Positions 36,191-48,073 of a stretch of 64,000 nt of DNA are shown here, one piece after another. The stretch spans positions 248,001-312,000 of the forward strand of contig MU385765.1 of the NCBI GenBank assembly GCA_022497155.1, in the 5' to 3' direction. Numbering within the stretch: the stretch's first letter is position 1; each line of letters opens with the position of its first letter. The translations under genes and the position numbers were made by a program. The notes under the pieces are model-generated. The model was not told the DNA's origin, did no database searches, and was given only the letters and a program-made list of their open reading frames with translations. The DNA is from Whalleya microplaca. Its lineage: Eukaryota; Ascomycota; Sordariomycetes; Xylariales; Xylariaceae.

Positions 36191-37349
36191 TTTAATAAAA
36201 AAAAGGTGTAATTAAAAATATAACCGATACTAAAAAAAATGCTTTTTTATTTTTAATTATAGCTAAGTATAATTATATTCCGGTTTTTAAATTAAACTAT
36301 AATAAGCTTTTAAATTAATTAAAAAGAAATTAATTTTTCTGGGGAATATTACTTCCTTTTTAAAAGAAGTATTAGTAATAAATTTTAGTGCGGAAAAAAT
36401 ATTATTCGATTTCTTAAGTCGGATATTCGGCGGAAAACTATTCTTTTTTAAAAGTACGATAACTTATAATAGACTGTTTTTAACTACTAAAATTTTCTTA
36501 TAAAATATAGGAGCAAATAAATATATATTTATAAGTGTAATATTTGCCCGTAAAGTTTTTAAATATTTAAAATCTCGGCTAATTACCGGATTTTAACTAG
36601 GTTATATTAATGGTTATAATAAATAATTAGTTCAAGTAGTAAATGCGATTATTTTCGTATATTACCGAATCTAATACCGATATATATTTAATATCCCCTT
36701 TATAATTATCGACATAACCCCCGATATTATTGTTAGTAAAAAATAGTTTAAAAAATATAATATATATATAAATATTAAGCGATAACGCCTTTTATTTTCT
36801 AATAACTGGAAACTTATTATTAATATTAATATTTCTATTAACAAAACGGGATAGCTAATCCCTGATTAATAAGGGACCTTTTTGGAAGATATATAACAGC
36901 GCGAGTAATAAATAACTAATAAGAATCGGCGCTATATAACAGGTCGATATAATCGCTTTAATCTAAATCTAAAAGATATTCCGAAACTCTTTTAAGCCCT
37001 AGAGCTTAAAATATAAACTATATCTTATAAAAAACTAATTTAGTAACGTATAAAAGAATTAAAGATTAAGCTAAAAAAAGCTAAGGCTATTAATTAACGC
37101 CCGAAAGCTTTTATATTAACTTTTACTATTATTTTAAAGCGGTTTATTTATATATTTAATTTAAGAAAATCTATACTTTATATAATAGTTTATAAGCCCG
37201 ACTAAGGTATATTATTTATAGCTAAGGTATTAATAAACGACAGGAAATTACGAGAACTATTACCTGCTATATTTAAGGAATATTATAAAAGCTATAAAGA
37301 CATTTTAAATTAAGCCTTCCCGTTTTACGACTAATATAACCGTTATAAG

Positions 37350-38960
37350 TTATAATATAACTGCCTAACTTAATTCCGTAATCGACTTGCGGATATAACG
37401 TTTATTAAAGCGATAGCCTTTTATTATATAGCCAAAAAGAATTATTTAGGCGTGACTAGTTTATATAAAATCGACTAACGTATTAATAACTTAAGGTATA
37501 AGACTTTTTTAAGCCGTAACGAAATAAAGCTTTATTAAAAGGCTTTGGAAGTAGTACTTAAGGTTTATTATTAATACTTAAATATATTTAATAAAATAGA
37601 CTTTAATAAGCTATCACTTTACCGACTTAAGGTGGACTATAAAATTTAATTAAAGAAACCCTTTAATAAATTAAGGTATAGCCTTTTATATAAAATATCG
37701 TTAGAGGAATTGAAAATTTGCCGTTAATATATTATAAATAAGTTATATAAAGGGTTCATTAAATTAAGCGCAGCCTTTTAAACTGTATCTATTTTTTATA
37801 GCTAAATTTAATAATAAAATACATTTTTATATAAATTATCGAAAGCTAAATATTATTATATATAAAAACTATTACCTCCTATTTTTTATTAATAAAACTT
37901 TATTACGTATTTTTAAGGCTAAAATATTTATTAAGATTAATATTTATTAAGCCTTTTACCGTATATAAATGTATCCGGACGCCGAAAAGCTGACGACTTT
38001 CCGTACTAAATACGGAATATATAAATATAAGGTTTTTTTCTTTAAATTAACTAACGGATTATCGATTTTTTAAAGATATATTAATAATATTTTAATAAAA
38101 TATTTAAACGATTTTTATAACGCATATATCGATAATATTTTAATTTTTTTTAAAAATAAAATCGATTATATCGAATATATTAATAAAGTATTAGCCCGAC
38201 TTTAGGCTATTAGACTATAGGCCGACCTATTTAAATGCAAATTTTATATATAAAAAATTAAGTTTCTAGGATTTATTATAAGCACCGATAAAATTGCTAT
38301 TAATCCTGAGAAGATTAAAGCTATCGAATTTTAAAAAAAACCTAAAAATATAAAGGGTATATAATTATTTTTAGGTTTTTATAATTTTTACCGACAGTTT
38401 GTGCGAGAATATAGCAGAATCGCAAAACTATTTATAAATTTTACCCGAAAAAAAAAGCCTTTAATTAAACCTATGATTATTAGTAAATTTTTAACGAGCT
38501 AAAGTATCGTTTAATATATACGTTTATATTTTGTTATTTTTTTTATAATTTAAAAACTAGATTAAAAATTAACGCTTTTGGAGGTATGATTATAAAAGCG
38601 ATATTTTAGCGACTTTCGGAGGATTCCAAATAATACCTTATTATATACTATTCCGAGATTATATAAGGGGCTAAACTTAACTATAATATTTATAATAAAA
38701 AGATATTAGTAGTAATTTATATACTATAAAACTGGAGGGCTAAGCTAATTAGTTTATAAAACTTTCGTTTATTTTTTATAATAACTAATTATTACGTTTT
38801 AAAATATTTCGGTATTAAAAAATTCTTAAATATTTGTTAAGCCGGCTAAGCCAAGTTATTAGTTTAATATTATTTTATTATTACTTACCGATTAGGATTA
38901 GAAAATGTATTAGCTAATATTCTGTTTAAAAAATTCGAAAACTTAAAAATATAAAAGGCT
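37350..38960 (+). pseudogene. element Y reverse transcriptase and RNase H, RIP-decayed
   Basis: Conserved blocks visible on the plus strand: FRTKYGIYKYKVFFFKLTNG, then FQRYI-type sequence, the catalytic Y-I-D-N at 38125-38136 (ancestral YIDD, one G to A change), ILIFFKNKIDYIEYI, then FLGFIIS and PEKIKAIEF (about 38,265-38,335). Downstream RNase H-like sequence includes a YNIYNKKILVVIY-type block near 38,680-38,720. Confidence 0.85.
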
Positions 38961-39529
38961 AAATAAAAGGCCTACCGTACGATAACCCTATTTGAACCCG
39001 TTCCTTAATTTTCTGCGATACCTACTACCGCTAATACAGTAATCTTTTATATCGATATAGCTATAATAAAAATGCAAGAGAAAGAAATAGGCATATTTAT
39101 ATTAAATTAAAATATAGACTTATTTTTTAATTCCGGCGTTAAATTAATAAATCGGCTATTAAAAGTTAACGTTATATATTATAATTTTAATATTTACCGG
39201 GAATGCGTTTGCGCTGTTCCGTTATATTCCGACTTTTTTATAGCCGGTCGATTAATATTATATATAGGTCGCTTAATAGTTTTTAATTAAAACTAGCTAT
39301 ATATTAAACTGTTAATAAAAGTTTACTCCCGATTGCTAATAAGTTATCCGGGCTAAGCTAAAACTAAATAGCTAATAGCTAAATAATATTAATGGCTTAA
39401 ATAAGCTTCCGACATAAATCGTTTTATTAATAACTATAAGTGTTAATTATTTAAGGTTTTTAGGGATAAAAAGCCCGGACTTTTAAAACTACTGCTAGTA
39501 TTTTTAAAGATTTAGTAATATTTAGTAAT

Positions 39530-39910
39530 AGATTTTAAATTTATGCCTATTAATAAAAAAGGATGCGATAATTTGCTGGTAATAATATGCCGTTTAAATA
39601 AATAATTATAGTGTATTTTATGTACGAAATCTGCTATAGCTAAAGATATAGTAATAATATATTATTATAAACCTTTACGTATTTATAAATTACCTTAATT
39701 AATCGGAAGTAATTAGGGACTCTAGTTTATTGCGGATTTTACGGACGAGTTATTTAAGATATTAAATATTAAATGGAAATTATTATTTATAGGTTATTTT
39801 TAAACCGCGGGATAAGCCGAAATTATAAATGTTTATATCGATTAACGATTACGACCTTTTGTTAATTATTATTAAAATAACTAGTTAAATATTATTTTTA
39901 CAGCTAACGT
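39530..39910 (+). pseudogene. element Y integrase core, RIP-decayed
   Basis: The frame includes CDNLLVIICRLNK (ancestral L-V-I-V-D-R-L-S-K type), FIADFTDELFKILNIKWKL (the block after the second catalytic Asp) and the former Y-H-P-Q-T-D-G-Q-T-E motif now reading GYFQTAGQAEI, followed by NVYIDQRLRPF (Q = TAA/TAG here). This confirms the integrase position before the 3' LTR. Confidence 0.8.
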
Positions 39911-40808
39911 TATATAAGTAAACTTACTTTATAAGTTTATCGGGTATTTATCTTATAAAACGGAACGCGAATTTTTTATGTTTTTACTTTTTAACTAGGA
40001 AATATATATTTAAGATCTGATAATTTTATTATTACGTAAGCGCCTTAATCGCGAAAACGCGCAAACGACGGCCTAAATTTTAAAAAGTTATTTAAACTTT
40101 ACCCGAGAAATTATAACTCGATTATAGGCTTATATAAATAAATAAGTTAATTATTATTAACGGGAATTTAATTTCGGACCTAGCGATTATATATATATTT
40201 TTAAGAAATTAAGTACCGGTATTAACTGCCCGAATAATAAGTTTGATTTCTTTATAACGCGAAATTACTATAAAATAAAAAAAATGGTTAGATATTTTTA
40301 CTAATTAAAGTTACTTAATACTTAAAAAAAATCCCGCGTATTTTATATAAATCGCTTGTATAAATATTTAAATAATTTATTATAAAAATAAGCTAACGAG
40401 AATCCCGAGAGTGAAATAATTAGTCCTAATAAAAAAGAAAAATAAAAAATCGATTACGTTATATTGTTATATATTTATTATAGGAAATTATAATATTAAA
40501 TATAGTGGAAAAAATAAAATCTTAACCTTAAATAATATAATGCTAAAGGCTTTAAAAATAATGCAACCGCGCTATAACGTTATTACGATAAAAATCTTAA
40601 TAAAACTGGACCTTTAGTGCGATTAAATAACTAGCGTAAGACTATTAAATATAAAAAGGACGATTTTTTTTATAAAAATAATAATTAAGTAACGTCGCAA
40701 TTAATAAAGGGATTACGTAAAGTAAAGCGTAAATAAAATATATATTAATAAACGCCTTTTTAACAACTAAGTGTGCGAAATATGCTAATCTTGCCTGCTG
40801 GTAGTGAA

Positions 40809-40897
40809 AGCCCGGTAACGTAATGGTTAATATATAAAACCGAGGGTATTTTTCCTCTGCTTAGGAGTTATTTAAGGTTCGATCCCCGAACAAACCA
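40809..40897 (+). other. tRNA-like segment with pol III A- and B-box motifs in element Y
   Basis: An A-box-like TAACGTAATGGTTA (40816-40829; TGGC.. before a G to A change would be canonical) and a perfect B box GGTTCGATCC (40876-40885) are spaced as in a tRNA gene. The acceptor and anticodon stems do not pair well, so this is not called a tRNA. A more decayed copy of the same segment lies in element H at about 44,355-44,430. Confidence 0.5.
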
Positions 40898-40949
40898 GTT
40901 GTTATTTTTTAAAATTTTCGGGACGCGAATTTTTCTGACAGGGGGGTAA

Positions 40950-41154
40950 TGTTATAACATAGGCTAAGTATAAAATTAAGGTGTGATTCGTGCGCATTAC
41001 GTAATTATAGCTTAGGCCCCACACCTAATATATATGGTAAATTTCTCGGCCGACCTTTTAGCTTAAATTCCTTCCTTTTTTCTTCATTTTAATATTATAT
41101 AAAATACATAGGAATTAAGTCGCCAAGCTACCTTAACCCTTATAATACGTGATA
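40950..41154 (+). repeat. 3' LTR of element Y
   Basis: 205 nt, preceded by the tract CAGGGGGGTAA (polypurine tract) and followed by TTTAA, the right-hand target duplication. Confidence 0.92.
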
Positions 41155-44100
41155 TTTAATAAAGTTTAATTTAATAAACTCGCGCTAAATTGCCTAATTA
41201 ACTATCGGATTAATTTAAAAAATAATGCCCGATTAAAAGATTTAAATTATAGTTTATTATATAAAATATTTTTTAAAAAACTGGAGGCGTGTAAAAAATA
41301 TTTAATAGAAAATTTATAAAAAAGCTTTATCGAGTCTAGTAATATCCCGTAAGCTATATTAGTTTTTTTTACCCTTAAGTTTAATAAAAGGTTCCGATTT
41401 TATGTCGATTATTAGCGTTTAAATGCGATTATTAAAAAAGATCGCTACTTTTTTCTACTAATCGAAAAAACTTTATCCCGTTTTAAGAAAGTTAAAATTT
41501 TTATAAAAATCGACATTAGGCAAGCTTTTTATAAGATTTATATATATCCCGAATATAAAAACCTTATAATTTTTAAAACTCGATATAGTTTTTTCCGATA
41601 TAAAGTCTTACTATTAAACTAACTAATAATTTGTTTATATTTTAACGTTATATTAATAACCCATTAATAAAATATTTCGATAATTTTTATAGCATTTATA
41701 TTAACGATATTATTATATTTTTAAAAAACGAAAAATAATATATCTAATATATATAAAAAAGTTTTAAATAAGCTTTACGTTATAAAATTTTAAGCGGATT
41801 TAAATAAATGTAAATTTTACGTTATAAAAACCAAATTTCTCGGATTTATTATAGAAATAAATAATATTAAAGTAAACCCTTAAAAAGTCGAGGCTATATA
41901 TATATAGGAAACCTTTATTATTATTAAAAGCGTTTAGTTATTTTTAAGTTTCTATAATTTTTATTATAAATTTATAAGGGAATACGGACGCGTAACGCAA
42001 TTATTAATTAATTTAATCCGTAAGAAATAAGCGTAGTTTTAAAGCGAGGCTTACGTAATAATATTTAACGAATTAAAAGCCCGATTATTAAACATACTAA
42101 TTTTAATATACTTTTTATTTAATAAGGAAACGCGACTAAAAACCGATATTTCCGATAATATAATAATAAAAATTTTTAACTAAAAATATAACGTTAGTTA
42201 ATAATATTTCGTAACATTTTTTTCGGAAGTATTATAAAAAGCCGAATAATTTTACTTAATATATAATAAGGAGCTACTAGCAATAGTTAAAGCTTTATAA
42301 TATTAGCGTGTTAAATTTATTAGCTTATAACGCGCTTAGCTTTTTACTATTATTACTAATTATTAAACCTTAGAATATTTTAATATAAAAAACTTTTTAA
42401 TATAAAATAAGTTATTTAATTTAAGCTTTTATTTTAATATTATTTTATTATTACTTTCTGTTTTAATTAAAAAAAATAAAGTTGCCGATACTTTATTACA
42501 AAAGGCCGAGAATTTTAAGACATAAAAAAAATATAACGTACGATAGCTTTATTTAAAGCTATTAATATAATTTAAATTTTTTTATTAAATATACAGAAAA
42601 CCTTCTTATTTTATTAAGGATACGGGTCGTAAAAATTAGTATATTTAATGACGTAAATATTCTCCCTTTTTAAATATTTGGGGTGATATTAATGGACGAG
42701 ATTTTACGCCGTAATTAATAAGATCTCGAGCTCGGGATTTATCGATTTAAAATAAAAATAAAAAAAGTTTAAATTAAATAATAGCTAGTAACTTAGTTTT
42801 ATATAAAGACTGCCTAATAATATTTAGTATAAAAAACTTGCGGATTAAAATTTTAAACGAAGTATACTTTCGTATTATTATAGCGTATTTTAAACGTAAT
42901 AAAATTAGACAATTATTTACTTTATTATACTGGTAGCTAGAAATAAGTAGCGACGTCGATCGATTTATATTTAATTATATAATATGCCGGTTATCGAAAT
43001 TATCTCGCGATAAAACCCCTGGTTTATTATATTTATTACTTATTTTATTACGTACTTGGCAATATATTATAATAAATTTTAAGTTTATATTTTTAAATCG
43101 ATATAAATTCGATAATTTATATATTATAATCGACTAATTAAGTAAATATATTTAAAGTATTTTCTATATAAAAAGTTATAAATAAAGATATAGCGTTTAT
43201 ATATTATAAAAAACCTTATTATATATTCGGCTTATTATAATTAGTTATTAATAATTGCGGCCTATAGTTTATATTTAATTTTACCGATAAGATTTTTAAG
43301 ATTTTCGGCATTAAATAAAAGCTATTTTTGTTTAAATATTTCCAAACGGCTAATTAAGTAAAAAATATTTATTAGTTTATTAACTAACGCTTATAGCTTT
43401 ATATAAACTATTATTAAAATAATTAGTTTAAAGTAATTTTTGCTATAAACGCGGTATAAGTAAGCCTCCCGTATAATTCGATCGGCTCATTACTTTATAA
43501 AGTGAAAACGGGATTTTTTATGCCTTTATATTTCGATTAGTTTTATCGGACGACCGATTTTTAAAATATAATCCCGCAAAAAAAATTATTAAAAAAGGCT
43601 TAAATTATAGTAAATATTATTAAGGAGTATTATAACGTTACCCGGAAATTTATAACTATTAGTTAGTAATATATAATTAATTAAACAAATAAATATTATC
43701 GTGAGCCGGATTTTAATATCGGGAGCTAGGTATTTATTATTAAGAAATTTTAGTCTATAAATTGTCCGAATAATAAATTAAATTACCCTTTTATATAATT
43801 ATATTACTATATATTAAAAAAAGTTAGTTACTTGTACCGATTAAAAATTCCGGACAGATAAAAAGGTATTAACGTATTTTTAACCGACCGATTGCGATAA
43901 TACCTAAATAACTTTTTATTAAAGTAAACTTCTGAAAACCTTAAAAATAAAATAATCGACTTAACGTTATAAAAAAAGAAATAAAAAATAAAAAAAATAA
44001 TTATATTACGGATATATTATAAGCGGTTATAATATTAAATATAATAGCGTAAGTAAAACCCCGACCTTACGTAATATAATGCCGAATTTTTTAAAAATTC

Positions 44101-44450
44101 CCTATTTAAATTACGAAATTATTATGCCGAACATCTTAACGCGGCAGGTTTTCCTTTATGTCTAAAAGTATAAGAAAAGGTAGCTATAATAAATATTTTC
44201 GATCTTTTATATAATAATAATAACGTACCGGCTACGGTATAAGTTATAAAAATACGTAAAAAAAAGGAACGACCGAAAAAAACGTAAATATAAATAATAT
44301 TAATAAATTAAATTATAATAATTATATAAAACGCGATTATTATATTCCGGATTAAGGGCTCGGTTACGTAATAGTTTAACGTAAATCCGAGGGCTTTTTT
44401 TTTGCCTAAAAAATAATTAACTATAAAAGGCCGTTACGTTAAGATGTAAT
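41155..44450 (+). pseudogene. element H: reverse transcriptase, RNase H and integrase, RIP-decayed
   Basis: Continues the H pol frame broken at 33881: after removing Y and one target duplication, the segment before and after read on in the same frame (NIFSK.. into NKLA..). Blocks: LEACKKYLIENL (about 41,280-41,320), FRFYVDY and KIDIRQAFYKIY (about 41,395-41,550), the catalytic Y-I-N-D at 41697-41708 (ancestral YIDD), CKFYVIKTKFLGFII (about 41,810-41,855), KELLAIVKAL (about 42,270-42,300) in RNase H, and FTDKIFKIFGIK (about 43,285-43,320) in the integrase core. A decayed tRNA-like segment lies at about 44,355-44,430. No 3' LTR is recognisable before element Z begins. Confidence 0.82.
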
Positions 44451-47400
44451 TTTATAATGCCAAATAAGTGTTTATTTTTTAACTAAAGAAAAAAAGAAAA
44501 TTAAAAAGGTATATTAGTATAGCTCGAGAGTATTTATACTAGCTTTCGAGAGCTATGCTACTATATCGGCTTATAATTGCTAATATTCCTTATTATAATA
44601 TAGCTTATTATATTACCCCCCCTTTACTTTTTACGCGATTATATTATGTCCCTAATACCCGAGCGTAAAATATATATAAATTCCTGTTAATTATTAGCTT
44701 TTTTAGCTACTAATTATTTATTTTATTATTAATTAAAGCCGGTTCGGGAAATAATATAAAGGTATTTTTATAAAAGAATTTTTTTATTATAAAAGTTTTT
44801 AATTTTATATTATTATTAGCTAATCGAATATAAAATAAACGCGCGTAAAATTAAAACTCGATTCCCGCTTTTAATTAGTTTTTTATTCGGTAATTAAATT
44901 TATTTTAAAATTAATAAATCGATTCCCGCTTTTAGTTAACTCGCGCGTATAATTAGTGTAATATATAATTAACTTTTATAATTAACCGCGCGATTAAATT
45001 TTTTCTAAGATTATTTAAATATTTTAAGCTTTCCTTTCGAAATTTCTTTTTTTAATCTATTTATAAATAAAGACTTATTTTTTAATTTTTTAAATTTTAA
45101 ATTTTTTAAATTTTTAAATTTTTAAATTTTTAATTTTTAAATTTTTTAATTTTTTAATTTTTAAGTTATTAATATATTTTTTATAATATTCTTATAATAC
45201 GCCTTATTTTTTTGCCGCTATTTTTACTTATTTTCGCTTTCGTTATTACCGCTATATTTTTATCTCGTTTTTTTCCGGCTTTATCGCTTTTAGTAAACTA
45301 TTTATTTACGTTATTTTTACAGCTTTGTTTTATATATCGTATTTTATATTACCTTTATATCGGCTATATAGCTAAAGACTTTTTCACTTTTTATTTCGAT
45401 TAAATTTATAAGTTTTTTTAATATTAAAATATTTTAAATATAATGTTAATTATATTTAGCTATTTATAATATATAGTATATAAAATATATTAAAAGCTAT
45501 AATTATTTTATTATAAGTTACCTCTTGTTTTTTTATTCGAGTACCGTTTTTTAACCCCGTTTTACAGCTATTTACGGGTACCGAGATTCGTTTTTTCGCT
45601 ATTATTTTAATAAAAACTTATCAAGTTTACGATAGTTTAAATTTTAGTAGATTATTTTTTTCCGCTTTTTTATAATGCCCCCGTTATTTATTTTTTTTAT
45701 TTAGTTTTTATTACTACTTAAAAATCGGCCGAAACGCGGGTATAACGCATTATTAACGTTATTATATATTTTAAATATAATAAAATAAACGTTATAATTT
45801 TAAGCCGGGCTAAAGTTTAATAATAATAAAAATAATATATAAGTTTTTATTTTATTTTTCCGTAATTTCTTTTAATTTATATATTATATAAAAGAAACTT
45901 ATAGCCGCGTTTAAAAAAGTCGTTTACCCGCTCGAATATATCGCTAATAATATTAGCAATATTATAATTATTATATGCTTTATAATAAATAACGTTATAT
46001 TTACGGCTCGTATATATATTTTTATTTCCGGTTTTTTTTTTCGGCTTGTTTTACCCGCCTTTATTATTATTATAAACCTTTCGCTCGAGCGCAGCTCGCG
46101 TAACCTTTATTTACGCGTCTTTTTTTATTTTTATTAACATTTTTCGCTATTACTTTAGCCGCTTTCTTAAGCTTTTTTCTATAAAAATAAAAAAAAAGCA
46201 ATAAATATAAATAAAAAAAAGAAAATAATGAAAAAACGAGTTAAATTATTAGCTCCCGGTTAATATAAATATATTATTTAATTAAATTTACTATATTTTT
46301 CGGTCGGTTTTATAATAGTTTTAATTATCGGTTTATTAAAAAAATTATATAAATAAAAAAAGTTATTTATTACCTGCTCGGGAGTAACGTTTATATTATT
46401 TATAATAATAAAAAATTTATAATTTCCCGTAATATTTTTTTATTTTATTTATATTTTTTTATTTCTATATTTTAATAATGTTTTATTAATTTTATAATCG
46501 CTATATAAACGTAACTTTCGCTTTTTTTTATATTAATTTTTTAGGCTTATTATTTATTTTTATATCGCTAAAAATTTTTTTAAAATAATTTATTACTTTA
46601 ATATTTCTTAAATTTTCGAGCGGTTTTTATATTAAAGCTATATAGCTTACTTATTTTATTAATATTTATTTAGTTTTTTTTCGCCTTTTTTACTTAATAA
46701 TTACTCGAATAATTTCTTTTATTTGCTATTTTATTTTTTCCTTTCCCTTTTTATTAACTATAAAAAAAGTTATATATTTTCGTTTTTTAAAAAAATAAAG
46801 GATTATTTTTTATACGACAAATAAACTTAATATAAAACTAATTATATATTTCTTTCGGTATATTTAATTTTATAACTTAAAAGCTAATAATATACGTTAT
46901 TTTATATTTAATATATAATTATATTAGTTTTTATAAAAATTAAAATATAAAAATATTTTTAAATATTAACTATACTTTATTTCTTATTCGGAATCACTTT
47001 ATAAAAAATCGCTATTTATTAGCTATATTTTTTTATTATTATTACGTAATTATTATTACGGCTTATATAAATTTTATTATTTTTAAGCACTAAATAAAAG
47101 CCTCCGCTTATATATATAATTCGGAAATAAGTTTTAAGGTATATTTTATTATTAAAATAAGTTTTATATAATATTTATAAAATATGAAAAAAAGATTTAG
47201 CCTTATTATTATAGTATTTCGGTTATTAATAACGAGTATTACTTCCGATAATAATAAGCTTTATTCGAATTAAATATATAATATAAACGCTCGAAAATAT
47301 ATTAATATTTTTTAATTCGTTTATTTAATAGTTTTATCGGTTTTTAAATAAAACGTAATTAATAAGCGCAACTTTATTTCTATTAATAAATAAAGCTATT

Positions 47401-47844
47401 TTTAAAACCGCCTTATTTAATTAAATCCTTTATTATTAATTATAATATAAGAAAAACTATAATATTTTTAATAATAATTTACAAACCGTTCGGTATATAT
47501 TTCCGCTTTTATTAAATTTATAGCCTTTAATATAATTTGCTTTTTTAATTTATCAAAAATTACTATTATAAAAGTAAGGTTTTATTCGGAAATAATTAGC
47601 AAATTAGTTATAAAATCAATAAATAACTTATTATAAAATTGATCTAAAATAAATAACGGTTTTAAAAGCCTTTTTTTAATTATATTATACTATTTTTGTT
47701 ATAAATATTGTAATTTTTATAAAAACGTTTTATAAATGCCGATATTTTAAGCTAGTAAAACGTTTTTAAAAATATTATTAATATATATTTTTTCCGGGTA
47801 TTTTATTAAATATAAGTTATAAATATTTTATATTAGCGTAATAT
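44450..47844 (-). mobile_element. element Z: minus-strand gypsy-like remnant
   Basis: A run of seven C at 44616-44622 reads on the minus strand as AAAGGGGGGGTAATA, like the polypurine tract plus LTR start of element Y, so a 3' LTR probably occupies about 44,450-44,615. That stretch contains an inverted repeat built on AGCTCGAGAG/CTTTCGAGAGCT (about 44,518-44,570). Minus-strand reading of about 46,900-47,650 shows integrase-like sequence with many stops. The middle (45,000-45,170) is a low-complexity AAATTT/TTTTAA tract, and a 22-bp direct repeat around CGATTCCCGCTTTTA recurs at about 44,863 and 44,925. The element stops at 47844, where X copy B begins. Confidence 0.42.
45060..45175. repeat. 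low-complexity TTTTTAAATTTT tract
   Basis: About 115 bp built almost wholly of T-run/A-run alternation (TTTTTAAATTTTTAAATTTT). Probably generated by slippage on decayed DNA within element Z. Confidence 0.8.
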
Positions 47845-48073
47845 TGTCTTAAAACAGGGTGTTAAAGTAAAGGAGGTGCCACTTTATGGCTTAGCTAATC
47901 GGAAGTAGTTAAGGCGACGAAAAACAAAAAAGTCACTTATAACAGCGATTGATCGAAAGGAGAGATATATTTATTATCGGCGATAAGGCCGTCTGAGCTA
48001 TATATATTCTATTTAAAAATAAAAGAAAAAAACAAGCGATATATATATATTACGGCATATTAGCCCTATAACA
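47845..48073 (-). repeat. 3' LTR of element X copy B
   Basis: Reverse complement of the copy A LTRs, 229 nt. Flanked on the left by AATAT. It is less decayed at several sites (CCCTATAACA end equals TGTTATAGGG on the element strand). Confidence 0.9.

Larger units (their letters stand above)
33882..41154 (+). mobile_element. element Y: 7.3-kb Ty3/gypsy LTR retrotransposon, RIP-decayed
   Basis: Direct LTRs 33882-34087 and 40950-41154, flanked by TTTAG/TTTAA. Between them in plus-strand order: gag with a zinc knuckle (36149-36190), protease region, reverse transcriptase (about 37,350-38,300), RNase H (about 38,500-38,950), integrase core (about 39,530-39,900), a tRNA-like segment (about 40,810-40,897) and a G-run polypurine tract (40941-40946) just before the 3' LTR. 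Order PR-RT-RH-IN identifies the Ty3/gypsy group. It interrupts element H between its protease and reverse transcriptase. All frames carry multiple stops. Confidence 0.92.

Noticed and set aside
45212..45403. 63-codon hydrophobic ORF in the AT block
   Set aside because: Lies in decayed repeat DNA; hydrophobic residues follow from T-rich codons. No evidence of a gene.
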